From assembly GCA_000955785.1 (NCBI GenBank), contig JYOD01000126.1:11170-46134 (forward strand): a stretch of DNA of 34,965 bases, read 5' to 3'. The notes under the pieces were generated by a model. That model made no database searches. It was not told the origin of the DNA and saw only the letters and a list, made by a program, of their open reading frames with translations. Below, piece by piece: positions 1 to 8,352 of the stretch (positions are counted from its first letter, which is position 1; each line of letters opens with the position of its first letter). Both the position numbers and the translations under genes were made by a program. The stretch comes from Burkholderiaceae bacterium 16 (GTDB taxonomy: Bacteria > Pseudomonadota > Gammaproteobacteria > Burkholderiales > Burkholderiaceae).

Positions 1-775
1 GGTACCCATCCATGTCCGACAGGAATTTCCGCGAGGTCATCCGCCGCGCGAGTTCAGCGCGCACGTCCTCGGGGCTGAACGTACTGCCCTCCTGGCTCAT
101 GTAGAACCGAAAGGCCGCGCCCACCCGGGCCGGGTCGACTTTGGACGTTGAGCCCGGCGACTGGCTGCAGGACCACGCCCACCACAGGTCGAACAGGTCA
201 CGGCCATGCTCGCGCTGCAGGAGCGCTCGCAATTTAGTGCTGAGCATCTCATCTAGATCGTAGGACACAACATCGACCTGCCTGATGCCCTGCTCGGTAG
301 GCACGGCTATCTGGATAGGCACCAGATCAAAGAAGCTCTTGTTTTCGTTGAAATTGACTTCGAGCTTTAGTTGCGCGAGCGCGGCTTCGGTGCTTGCCGG
401 GTCGTAGGTATAGACCATTCGTATGATCTTCGACTTCGCCACGAGATTGCGCACGGCAAGCTGGATGCTTGCAATGACCGACTCCGTCGGCTCCCCGAGG
501 ATTGGCGCGACGACGCGGGCGAGCGCCTTCTGGATGTGCCGGACCGGGCGATCACCAACCAACACTAGGTCGATGTCCTCCGAGTAGCGACTGGCTGGCG
601 CCAAATGCCCCTTGTGGAGGACCGTGCCGCCGCGCATGGCAACCTGCCCTGACAGAAAATTGTCTTCAAAAATCGCCGCCACGACTTGGCTGATCAGGTA
701 GTCCTGCTCGACCATCAGGTCGCTGCTCCACGGCGCCTGCGTGCGCCACTGTGCTAGCTCGCGCGCGGAGATCAT
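1..775 (-). CDS. AbiEii-family nucleotidyltransferase toxin (3' end missing)
   Basis: The frame opens at ATG 775 and stays open to base 1, so at least 258 residues are present and the C-terminus lies outside the window. The N-terminal third carries the nucleotidyltransferase signature of AbiEii/AbiGii toxins: a GGT turn (AMRGGTVLHKG) followed by SEDIDLVL, which supplies the D-x-D metal ligands. Further on, a K-L-R-A-L and GRDLFDLW stretch matches the second conserved block of the family. These toxins are thought to transfer nucleotides to RNA or protein and arrest growth during phage infection. The start overlaps the stop of the upstream AbiEi gene by four bases (ATGA), the usual translational coupling of this pair. 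The family call is firm; the target is unknown. Confidence 0.88.
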   Translation of the reverse strand, partial: MISARELAQWRTQAPWSSDLMVEQDYLISQVVAAIFEDNFLSGQVAMRGGTVLHKGHLAPASRYSEDIDLVLVGDRPVRHIQKALARVVAPILGEPTESVIASIQLAVRNLVAKSKIIRMVYTYDPASTEAALAQLKLEVNFNENKSFFDLVPIQIAVPTEQGIRQVDVVSYDLDEMLSTKLRALLQREHGRDLFDLWWAWSCSQSPGSTSKVDPARVGAAFRFYMSQEGSTFSPEDVRAELARRMTSRKFLSDMDGY

Positions 776-1608
776 TGAAGTTCCTTGAAGAGTGCCATTT
801 GATCTGTGGTGTATTCGACGGCCCATCTCGGATCCTGCATGAGCGCGTGCTTCATGCGATCGACGGGGCCCGTCTCAAGTAGTTGAACTGCGCGGCGCCG
901 GCCGTCCAGCCAGGCGGCCACGCTCTTCGCGGCCCTGGTCTGGCCAAGGCGGTCTAAGACGAAACCGAGGCGCTGTGCCGCGGCGACCTGCCCCAGCGCA
1001 TCCAATGCCAGAGTCAAACCGTCGAGGTCGAGATCCTTCGCGAAGTCCCTCGCAATCCGAGCCACCGCTTCAATTCCCCCAATTGCGGTCTGGTGTCGGA
1101 CCAGGTCCAGGAGTGTGGCCTCTCGCGTGCTGACACGCCAGCGCGAAACTTGCGTTCGCACTCGAGTCACCGGGGTCTCCGCGAGCCGTTCTTTCACATA
1201 GAAGTCGACCCGGATGCGACCTACCGCAAGTGAGGATCGCGGCTTGCCTATCATCACCTGGGTCGTCTGTACGGCGTAGTGGGATGAGCCCCAGTGGCGA
1301 GCGGCTGAGAGCAGCGCCACATAGTAGTTGGGCTCCTGGTCGCTCAGGCAGTCGTCCAGCCACCAGTCCACCGGCGGCGCGCCGTAGTGAGATTGCTCGG
1401 GCGGAATGATGAGCCACCGCGCCGGCCTTTTGGTCGCATTGACCACGTGCCCCTGCCGCGCGAGACGTTGGAGGGCCATTCTGACGGCGGCGCTACCCGG
1501 CTCCCGACCGGTCGCGCGGGCGAATTCTTGGGGAGTGAAGAGGTAACGTGCCTGCGCCTGGATAGCGCGCAACGCAACCTGACTCCGATCGGGCCCTAGC
1601 GCAGACAT
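772..1608 (-). CDS. AbiEi-family antitoxin / transcriptional repressor
   Basis: This is a 278-residue protein. Residues 8-75 look like a winged-helix domain (FTPQEFARATG then a second helix VRMALQRLARQGHVV). The rest resembles the AbiEi C-terminal antitoxin region, with the conserved STREATLLDLVRH block near residue 160. In the AbiE family the wHTH protein represses its own promoter and neutralises the AbiEii nucleotidyltransferase without forming a stable complex (type IV behaviour). It is the first gene of a two-gene unit and overlaps the toxin by ATGA. The length is typical. A palindrome upstream at 1676-1691 is a possible operator. Confidence 0.87.
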   Translation of the reverse strand: MSALGPDRSQVALRAIQAQARYLFTPQEFARATGREPGSAAVRMALQRLARQGHVVNATKRPARWLIIPPEQSHYGAPPVDWWLDDCLSDQEPNYYVALLSAARHWGSSHYAVQTTQVMIGKPRSSLAVGRIRVDFYVKERLAETPVTRVRTQVSRWRVSTREATLLDLVRHQTAIGGIEAVARIARDFAKDLDLDGLTLALDALGQVAAAQRLGFVLDRLGQTRAAKSVAAWLDGRRRAVQLLETGPVDRMKHALMQDPRWAVEYTTDQMALFKELQ

Positions 1609-1675
1609 GCCTTATCGTGCATACAAGATCATTTGGCGAGTGTAACGCGATTCCTTACTTTGAGCAAATGAGTTT

Positions 1676-1691
1676 GTCACCTCTATGTGAC
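1676..1691. promoter_or_regulatory. Inverted repeat upstream of the abiE pair
   Basis: GTCAC-N6-GTGAC lies about 70 bases upstream of the AbiEi start. AbiEi proteins are known to bind inverted repeats in their own promoters, so this is a plausible operator. The arms are only five bases and chance is not excluded. Confidence 0.3.
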
Positions 1692-1729
1692 CTATCCGAT
1701 GTGCCAGGTCTGAACATTATTCACATCAC

Positions 1730-1830
1730 CAGTCCGCTCGACGCGGAAATGTTCCACCGTCTGCCCGGCGTTGACCGCCCGCCGCTGCCAGTCGGGCATG
1801 GCGCCCCAGGCCGGCGGTACGCGCACCGGG
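1730..1830 (-). pseudogene. Remnant of an H-NS-family C-terminal domain
   Basis: The minus strand encodes GAMPDWQRRAVNAGQTVEHF, which reads like the DNA-binding tail of Burkholderiaceae H-NS-family proteins (normally a Y-R-x..W-x-G-R-G loop, then MPxWL and a V-E-x-F-R-V end). The loop just upstream is garbled (VRVPPAWGAM), consistent with small deletions, and no N-terminal oligomerisation domain is visible. It sits in the 418-base gap between the abiE pair and the Bug gene. A second, longer remnant of the same family occurs at 10333-10617. Confidence 0.45.
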
Positions 1831-2026
1831 ATGTCATCCTCGCCCGGCAATACATTCCGCCACGGAATAAATCGCCACCGATATTTCATTTTGGCTCGGG
1901 GCCGGCGCCGGCCATACTTCGGACACCAGATGGCACACCGCAAGACATGGCGCCCCAAAAGGGGCGCCTTGCCGGCCCGGACAGAATGCCGCTCCAGCAC
2001 TACCCATCCCCTGGAGGAATACCCCG

Positions 2027-3007
2027 ATGACTTCGTTTGCGCGCCACCCCCTCGCCACCCTTGCGGGTGCCATCCTCGCCGTAGCGGCGTGGATGCCTTC
2101 CGCTCATGCGGCCTGGCCCGAGCGGCCCGTCCGGCTGATCGTACCCACCGCGCCGGGCGGATCGCCCGACTTGCTATCCCGCCTACTTGGCAACGAACTG
2201 TCCAAGCGGCTGGGCCAGCCCGTCGTTATCGAGAACCGGCCCGGCGCCAGCGGCAACATCGGCATGCAAGCGCTCTTCGCCGCCACGCCCGACGGCTATA
2301 CCATCGCCTACGGCAACAACGCGACGCTCGCCACCAACCGCGCGCTCTACAGCAAGTTGCCCTACGACCCCGATAAGCTGGTGCCCGTGATCGGGCTGGC
2401 GACCACCGTCAACCTGCTGGTGGTGACGCCGATACTTCTGGTGAAATCGGTGCCGGAGCTGATTGACTATGCGCGCAAGCATCCCGGCGAGCTGTCGATG
2501 GGTTCGGCGGGCAACGGCACCACAGGCCATCTGAGCGGCGAACTTTTCAAGACCCTGACCGGCGCCCAGATCGTGCACGTGCCATACAAAGGCAGCGCGC
2601 CCGCCATCCAGGATCTGCTTGGCAACAATGTGCAACTGATGTTCGACAACATCCCCTCGATCGGGCCCAGCGTGCAGGCTGACAAGGTGCGCGCGCTCGC
2701 GGTGACCTCGCTCAAGCGCTCGCCGCATTTCCCGCAGGTGCCCACGCTCGATGAGGCCGGCGTGAGGGGCTACGAAATGACCGCCTGGAGCGGCCTGGTG
2801 GCGGCGCCCGGGACGCCCGCCGAGGTGATCGCACGGCTGAACCGCGAGGTCAACGAGATCCTCAAGGAGCCGGCCTTCCGCGCCCAGCTTGACAAGCTCT
2901 CGTTTGAGCCGCTTGGCGGCACGCCGCAGCAGTTCCAGGCCCTGATCTCATCCGAGACCAGGAAGTTTGCCGAGGTGGTCCGCAAGAGCGGCGCCCGGAT
3001 CGATTGA
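2027..3007 (+). CDS. Bug-family tripartite tricarboxylate transporter substrate-binding protein
   Basis: This 326-residue periplasmic receptor has a clear signal peptide: an R/H-containing start, a hydrophobic core around residues 10-24 and an AHA-AWP cleavage region near residue 29. The mature start WPERPVRLIVP and the PGGSPDLLSRLL, GQPVVIENRPGASGNIG and HVPYKGSAPAIQDLL blocks are hallmarks of Bug proteins. Its length matches the family. The start is supported by GGAGG at 2013-2017. Bug receptors bind small carboxylates, amino acids or amides and are abundant as orphans in this family of bacteria; no TctA/TctB membrane genes are present here. It overlaps or abuts the D-aminoacylase gene downstream, so its ligand may be an N-acyl amino acid or its product. 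Confidence 0.93.
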   Translation: MTSFARHPLATLAGAILAVAAWMPSAHAAWPERPVRLIVPTAPGGSPDLLSRLLGNELSKRLGQPVVIENRPGASGNIGMQALFAATPDGYTIAYGNNATLATNRALYSKLPYDPDKLVPVIGLATTVNLLVVTPILLVKSVPELIDYARKHPGELSMGSAGNGTTGHLSGELFKTLTGAQIVHVPYKGSAPAIQDLLGNNVQLMFDNIPSIGPSVQADKVRALAVTSLKRSPHFPQVPTLDEAGVRGYEMTAWSGLVAAPGTPAEVIARLNREVNEILKEPAFRAQLDKLSFEPLGGTPQQFQALISSETRKFAEVVRKSGARID

Positions 3008-3018
3008 GTGCACTTGCC

Positions 3019-4500
3019 ATGACCGTCATGACCGAATCCTCCGACTTGCCGACCTTTGACCTGCTGATCCGCGGCGGCGACCTGATCGACGGCACCGGCG
3101 CGCCGCGCCGCGCGGCCGACATCGGCATTCGCGACGGCCTCATCGCCGCCATTGGCGACCTGTCGGGCACCGGCGCGCGCGAAACCATCGACGCCACCGG
3201 TCTGGTAGTGGCGCCAGGCTTCATCGATAGCCACTCTCACGACGACTGGATGGTGTTCAGTTCGCCCGCGATGGCGGCCAAGGTCACGCAGGGCGTGACC
3301 ACGGTCATCACCGGCAATTGCGGCATCAGCCTGTTCCCGCTGGTCACCGAGGAGACCCCACCTGCCCCGCTGAATATGATGCGGGGCGGCTACCGCTTCG
3401 ATTCGGTAGGCGCCTATCGCGAAGCCTTCGCACAGCAGCCGGCGGCAGTCAATGTTTCGGTGCTGATCGGCCAATCAACACTGCGAGCCCGGCATGTTGC
3501 CGACCTGCAGCGCGCGGCCAATGACGAAGAAGTCGCTGCCATGCGCGACGACGTGGCGCGTGCCATGCGCGAGGGCGCCATTGGCGTGTCCACAGGCACC
3601 TTCTATCCGCCTTCAGCAGCGGCACCGGAGGAGGAGATCGTGCGCATCTGCGAGCCACTCAAGCAACACGGCGGCGTCTACGTAGCGCATATGCGCGACG
3701 AGAGCGACAAAGTCAGCGAAGCCATCGACGAGACCGCCCGCATCGGCCAGGCGCTCGGCGTGCAGACTGTTATCTCGCATCACAAGCTGGTGGGCAGACG
3801 CAACCATGGCCGCAGCCGCGAGACCCTGGCCAAGGTCAGCGCACTGTCGCGGCAGATGCCGCTTTGCATGGACTGCTATCCCTACGCGGCGTCGTCCACC
3901 ATGCTGCGTCCCGAACGCGTGGAGCAGTGTGAACGCATCCTTATCACTTGGTCCGGCCCACATCCAGAAGCGGCGGGACGCTACCTGGAGGAGCTGGCAC
4001 AGGAATGGGGTTGCTCGCGGCGCGAAGCTGCCGATGCCATGGTGCCAGGCGGTGCGGTCTACTTCATCATGCACGAGGACGATGTCCGCGACATCCTCAG
4101 CTACGCTGACACCATGGTCGGCTCCGACGGCATTCCCTACGACGAAACGCCGCATCCTCGCCTGTGGGGCACATTCCCACGCGTACTCGGGTTGTATTCG
4201 CGCGACCTCGGCCTGTTCCCGCTGGAGCGTGCGGTGCACAAGCTGACCGGCCTGCCGGCGCAGCGCTTCGGGCTCGAGGGGCGCGGCGTGCTGGCCGCGG
4301 GCAAGGTAGCGGACATCACGGTCTTCGATGCCGCACGCATCGAGGACCGTGCCACCTTCGATACACCGCAGGCGCCCTGCGTGGGCGTGCGCCATGTACT
4401 GGTAGCGGGGCGGCCGACGCTCGCTGAGGGTACGCCGACAGCGCAGCGCCCCGGGCGCTTTGTGACGTCGATACTGGTGTCGGCCACGCCACACGGCTAG
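3019..4500 (+). CDS. N-acyl-D-amino-acid deacylase (D-aminoacylase family)
   Basis: This amidohydrolase-superfamily enzyme has about 493 residues and should release the free D-amino acid and a carboxylate from N-acyl-D-amino acids. Visible signatures are the N-terminal LLIRGGDLIDGTG strand, GFIDSHSHDDW with the His-x-His metal pair, GVTTVITGNCG, YVAHMRDES, VISHHKLVG and MVGSDGIPYDE (catalytic Asp region). The C-terminal beta-sandwich end (GRGVLAAGKVADITVFD) is complete. The frame can be read upstream from a TTG at 3004 that overlaps the Bug stop; ATG 3019 or ATG 3028 is more likely. It is probably co-transcribed with the Bug receptor. Substrate side chain (Glu, Asp or neutral) cannot be told by eye. 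Confidence 0.9.
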   Translation: MTVMTESSDLPTFDLLIRGGDLIDGTGAPRRAADIGIRDGLIAAIGDLSGTGARETIDATGLVVAPGFIDSHSHDDWMVFSSPAMAAKVTQGVTTVITGNCGISLFPLVTEETPPAPLNMMRGGYRFDSVGAYREAFAQQPAAVNVSVLIGQSTLRARHVADLQRAANDEEVAAMRDDVARAMREGAIGVSTGTFYPPSAAAPEEEIVRICEPLKQHGGVYVAHMRDESDKVSEAIDETARIGQALGVQTVISHHKLVGRRNHGRSRETLAKVSALSRQMPLCMDCYPYAASSTMLRPERVEQCERILITWSGPHPEAAGRYLEELAQEWGCSRREAADAMVPGGAVYFIMHEDDVRDILSYADTMVGSDGIPYDETPHPRLWGTFPRVLGLYSRDLGLFPLERAVHKLTGLPAQRFGLEGRGVLAAGKVADITVFDAARIEDRATFDTPQAPCVGVRHVLVAGRPTLAEGTPTAQRPGRFVTSILVSATPHG

Positions 4501-4610
4501 CACTTCTTGCGCGCCGCGCCCACGCGCAACACATCAAACGCATCGACGCCGGAATGCTAGTGTCTTCCGGCGTCCTGCATGCTGGCCGCCAACACACACA
4601 AGAGCTTCCA

Positions 4611-6530
4611 ATGAACCTGCCAAAGAAGAGCCATTTGAGCCGCCTGTTCCTTGCCGCGACCTCCCTTTCCATGTTGGTATCGCTAGCCGCCATAGCGAAA
4701 GTGCCCGCCTCGGCTGCCAGCACGCGCGACGACGTTTTCGAGCACTCCATCGACGAACTCCAGGCAGCGCAGGCCTCCGGCAAGACAGACTCGCGCCGCC
4801 TAGTGCAGGCCTACTTGGCCCGCATTGCCGCTTACGACCAGGCTGGCCCCGGCTTGAACGCCGTCCTGCGCCTCAACCCTGCCGCGCTGGCGCAGGCCGA
4901 CGCGCTCGACGACGAACGCCGCACCAAGGGCCCGCGCGGCCCGCTGCACGGCATTCCGGTGCTGATAAAGGACAACTTCGACACCGCCGACATGCCGACC
5001 TCCGGTGGCGCGCTGGCGTTGGCCACCCTGCAACCCGCCGTCGACGCGTACCAGGTGCGCCGCTTGCGCGAAGCCGGAGCGGTGATCCTCGGCAAGACCG
5101 CCATGCACGAACTGGCGGCCGGTATCACCACGGTGTCGTCGTTGACCGGAGCCACTCGCAATCCATATGACACCAACCGAGTTCCCGGCGGCTCTAGCGG
5201 CGGAACAGCAGCGGCTGTAGCCGCCAGTTTCGCTGCGGCCGGCATGGGTTCGGACACCTGCGGCTCGATTCGTATCCCGGCCGCAAACCAGAACCTAGTT
5301 GGCCTGCGCGTAACCGCCGGGCTGTCCAGCCGCGCTGGCGTGATGCCGCTATCATCGACGCAGGACGTGGCCGGCCCGCTGGCGCGTACTGTGACCGACT
5401 TGGCGGTAATGCTAGACGCTACCGTCGGCGCCGATCCAGCCGACCCGGTCAGTGCCAACTCAGCCGGCCATATTCCCACCAGCTACCGCGACTCCCTGCG
5501 TGTCGATGCACTCAAAGGTGCCCGCATTGGCGTGCTGCGAAGCCTATTCGGAAATGCTCCGGAGGATGAGGAGATTGGCGGGATTGTGCGCAAGGCAGTG
5601 GACGCAATGCGTGCGCAGGGCGCCGAGGTGGTGGACGTGACGGTGCCCGACCTAGACGCACTGCTGGCAGACAGCAGCGTGATTGCCTACGAGTTCAAGT
5701 TCGACTTGGCCGATTACTTGGCGCAAGAGCCCAACTCCCCGGTGCATTCACTCGACGATATTCTCGATCGCGGGCTACAGCACGTTCAACTGGACGCACC
5801 GCTGCGTCTGCGCAACCAGACCACCGGACGCGACAGCGAGGCCTATCGCCAAGCGCTTGCGAGGCGCGCCACGCTACGCGCGTCCGTGCTCGCCGCGCTG
5901 GCTGCGCAGAATGTGGATGCGCTAGTCTACCCCTCACTGCGCCGCAAGCCTGTGCGCATCGGCGAGGCCCAGACCGGCGCCAACTGCCAACTGAGCGCGA
6001 GCACCGGTCTGCCTGCCATCGCCGTGCCCGCTGGCTTCACGAGCGATGGCGTGCCGGTCGGCATGGAAATGCTGGGCGGCGCCTTTGCCGAGCCGCGCCT
6101 GCTTGCGCTGGCCTATGGTTGGGAGCAGGTCACACAGCCACGTCGCGCGCCGTTCAGCACGCCGCCGCTGGTGGACGGCCGCGCGCCGCACCCGCTGCAC
6201 GGCGACGCGCGCATCGCCCAAGGGCATGGTGCCACCGCCGACGTGCGCCTGCGCTACAACTTACTCAGCGGCGAGTTGCATGTGACCGCCCGCGCACAGC
6301 GGGCGGCCCCGTCCGACGTGATCGCCATTACCCTGCAGCGGGGAGACGGCGAGCGAGCGGGCCCGGTGCTGGCAGTACTGACGCGCAGCGGCCAGTTGAA
6401 CGGTGACACCTCGCTGACCCTGCGTGGCCAGGACCGCGAGGACCTGCTGGCCGGCAAGCTCTACGTGCATCTTTACACGCGCGGCTCGCCGCTCGGAGCT
6501 GGGCGCGCACAAGTTCGCCTGATGCCCTGA
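4611..6530 (+). CDS. Secreted amidase-signature-family amidase with a C-terminal extension
   Basis: This is a 639-residue enzyme of the amidase signature (AS) family. ATG 4611 gives a signal peptide (K-K-x-H start, hydrophobic core at about residues 12-29, A-S-A-A-S cleavage area), whereas the longer frame from 4554 does not, so 4611 is preferred. The Ser-cisSer-Lys triad is visible: Lys120 in VLIKDNF, cis-Ser195 in PGGSSGG and nucleophile Ser219 in SDTCGSIRIPA; the 24-residue spacing of the serines is standard. A Cys replaces the usual Gly before CGSIR. The catalytic domain ends near residue 520; the last 120 residues form a separate, probably beta-rich domain. It follows the deacylase by 110 bases and likely works on amides in the periplasm. 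Confidence 0.88.
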   Translation: MNLPKKSHLSRLFLAATSLSMLVSLAAIAKVPASAASTRDDVFEHSIDELQAAQASGKTDSRRLVQAYLARIAAYDQAGPGLNAVLRLNPAALAQADALDDERRTKGPRGPLHGIPVLIKDNFDTADMPTSGGALALATLQPAVDAYQVRRLREAGAVILGKTAMHELAAGITTVSSLTGATRNPYDTNRVPGGSSGGTAAAVAASFAAAGMGSDTCGSIRIPAANQNLVGLRVTAGLSSRAGVMPLSSTQDVAGPLARTVTDLAVMLDATVGADPADPVSANSAGHIPTSYRDSLRVDALKGARIGVLRSLFGNAPEDEEIGGIVRKAVDAMRAQGAEVVDVTVPDLDALLADSSVIAYEFKFDLADYLAQEPNSPVHSLDDILDRGLQHVQLDAPLRLRNQTTGRDSEAYRQALARRATLRASVLAALAAQNVDALVYPSLRRKPVRIGEAQTGANCQLSASTGLPAIAVPAGFTSDGVPVGMEMLGGAFAEPRLLALAYGWEQVTQPRRAPFSTPPLVDGRAPHPLHGDARIAQGHGATADVRLRYNLLSGELHVTARAQRAAPSDVIAITLQRGDGERAGPVLAVLTRSGQLNGDTSLTLRGQDREDLLAGKLYVHLYTRGSPLGAGRAQVRLMP

Positions 6531-6533
6531 AGA

Positions 6534-6588
6534 TGTCGGAAGTACGCTTCCGACAGGGCGCGTGCGGCATGTGCCTCGCGCGCCCTGT
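6534..6588. terminator. Two nested hairpins after the amidase gene
   Basis: TGTCGGAAG (6534-6542) pairs with CTTCCGACA (6547-6555) around a TACG tetraloop, followed by ACAGGGCGCG paired with CGCGCCCTGT up to base 6588. The two stems share bases and are mutually exclusive. There is no clear T-run, so this may be an imperfect intrinsic terminator or an RNA switch-like structure between the amidase and the LysR gene. Confidence 0.5.
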
Positions 6589-6655
6589 ACTATGATGTCG
6601 GATCATTCGCGTCACCATTGGCGGCTATGGCCGATTGCCGCCCAGGAACCATCAA

Positions 6656-7615
6656 ATGAGAAGCACCAGCGGCAGGCACCTGCCCGCCCTCACCCATCTG
6701 GTAGCGTTCGAAGCCACGCTACGCCTCGCCAGCGTGACCGAGGCCGCCGAGGAGTTGTGCCTGACCCAGAGTGCTGTCAGCAAGCAACTCACGGAACTGG
6801 AGGACTATCTTGGCCTGCCGATGCTGAAACGCCGCAAGGGCTCAGTGACACCCACCCAGGCTGGAGAGCAATACCTGCACGCTGTTCGGCGGGTCATCGC
6901 CGATCTGGAGGAGGCGACCCTGGAAGTGATGACGGGTCGCGGCCGCGGAGGGCGGCTCGATATCTCGGTGCCGGTGTCGTTGGGTAATATCTGGCTACTG
7001 CCTCGCCTGCTGCGCTTTGCCAAGCAGCATCCCCAGATCCAGGTCAACGTCACCACCAAGGTCGGCCCCGTCGACTTGCGCGCCTCCCGCCTCGACGCCG
7101 CCATCATGTACTGCGGTGGTCCTGCCGAAGGCCACTTCGGCGTCAAGGTGATGCCGCTAGCGCTGTTCCCCGTATGCGTGCCCGAACTCCTCCAGAGCGG
7201 CGAGAGCGGCGAGGCCGCGCTGCAGCGCCTGCCGCTGCTGCACCAGACCGCCGCGCTGGAAGCTTGGACCGCCTACTTCCAGATCATCGGCATGACGCCC
7301 CCGCGCGTGCTGCGCGGCCCTCGCTACGCGCTGCTGACCATGGGCTTGCAGGCCGCGCTGGGCGGGATGGGCGTGGCCCTGCTGCCAGAATACGTGACCG
7401 GCGAAGACCTGGCCGCCGGGCGGCTCGTGCGGCTGTTGCCAGCCACTTATATCTCGCCCAAAGCCTATTATTTCGTCTGCCTGCAGGAGAAGTGCAACAG
7501 CCCCGCCGTCCAAATGTTCATTTCGTGGCTGCTACAGGAAACCGGAGTCAGCGCGCAAGACCAAGCATCCGACGCGGACAGCCTTGGTGACCTGCCGACG
7601 TCACTCTCCCTGTAG
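6656..7615 (+). CDS. LysR-family transcriptional regulator (GcvA-like)
   Basis: This is a 319-residue LTTR. Residues 7-66 form the winged HTH: LVAFEATLRLASVTEAAEEL, then TQSAVSKQLTELEDYLGLPM and TPTQAGEQYL. The C-terminal periplasmic-binding-like effector domain follows (RLDISVPVSLGNIWLLPRL; LDAAIMYCGG), with the GcvA-like arrangement. A TTG at 6635 would add seven residues, but ATG 6656 fits the family N-terminus. It lies on the same strand as the amidase, deacylase and Bug genes and probably responds to a compound of that pathway. Its 3' end overlaps the convergent aminotransferase remnant by 15 bases. Confidence 0.9.
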   Translation: MRSTSGRHLPALTHLVAFEATLRLASVTEAAEELCLTQSAVSKQLTELEDYLGLPMLKRRKGSVTPTQAGEQYLHAVRRVIADLEEATLEVMTGRGRGGRLDISVPVSLGNIWLLPRLLRFAKQHPQIQVNVTTKVGPVDLRASRLDAAIMYCGGPAEGHFGVKVMPLALFPVCVPELLQSGESGEAALQRLPLLHQTAALEAWTAYFQIIGMTPPRVLRGPRYALLTMGLQAALGGMGVALLPEYVTGEDLAAGRLVRLLPATYISPKAYYFVCLQEKCNSPAVQMFISWLLQETGVSAQDQASDADSLGDLPTSLSL

Positions 7616-8287
7616 GTTTGCTAAGGCAGTGGGATCGGTTAAGCGAACCGGTCTATCCACTGCGTTTGAAGCCAGCAGTCGCGCGACACGCGCCACCATA
7701 TCGTCAATCTGCGCTTCATCACAGATCAGGGGCGGCAGCAGCCGGATGGTGGTGTCGCGCGTCACCGTGATGAGCAAGCGTTGCTCCTCCGATGCCCGCC
7801 TGACCAGTTCCTTGCAACTCCTATCCAGTTCGATTCCTGCCATCAGGCCCTGGCCCCGGATCGCAAGGACGTTCGGGTGATTGCCCAGCGCCTGCCGCCA
7901 GCCTGTGAGCAAGCGGGCTTCCAGAACGGCGGCCCGTTGCGGCATGTCGTCCCGCACCATGATGTCGAGCACCGCACACCCCACGCGGCAGGCCAGGGGA
8001 TTGCCGCCAAAGGTTGAGCCGTGCTGGCCGGGCGAGAACAGGTCGGCCACCTCTCCCCGCGCCAGGCAGGCGCCGATGGGAAAGCCGTTCCCCAGCGCCT
8101 TCGCCAAGGTCATGGCATCGGGCGTGATGCCCGCGTGCTGGTGCCCAAACCAGGCGCCGGTACGCCCCATGCCAGCCTGGATCTCGTCGAGCATCAGCAG
8201 CCAGCCACGCTGGTCGCACAATGCACGCAGTTCCCGCAAGTAGTCAGCACTGGCGACGCGGATGCCGCCTTCGCCCTGTATGGACAT
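7601..8287 (-). pseudogene. Class III aminotransferase (ArgD-like), N-terminal half missing
   Basis: About 225 residues correspond to the second half of an acetylornithine aminotransferase-type, PLP-dependent enzyme (normally about 400). The frame begins abruptly inside the conserved E-P-x-Q-G-E-G-G motif (IQGEGGI), then shows LLMLDEIQAGMGRTG (cofactor Asp), LAKALGNGFPIGA (Schiff-base Lys) and HGSTFGGNPLACRVG. The missing part contains the cofactor phosphate site, so it should be inactive. Directly upstream, an in-frame stop and a different small reading frame (starting at 8342, MELVTPPASLYKLYALSAD) show that unrelated DNA has been joined near 8288. The C-terminal tail past LARLLAS also looks extended. 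Confidence 0.8.
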
Positions 8288-8352
8288 CGGCGCTCAGCGC
8301 ATAGAGCTTGTAGAGGGAAGCTGGCGGGGTCACGAGTTCCATGCAGGCGCCC

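Noticed and set aside
1617..2376. Long plus-strand frames of 137 and 201 codons over the abiE-Bug gap and the start of the Bug gene
   Set aside because: They overlap the convincing Bug gene and H-NS remnant in other frames and show only Arg/Pro-rich shadow composition.
2770..4503. Minus-strand frames of 234 and 296 codons opposite the Bug and deacylase genes
   Set aside because: They are antisense shadows of strongly supported genes with clear family motifs on the plus strand.
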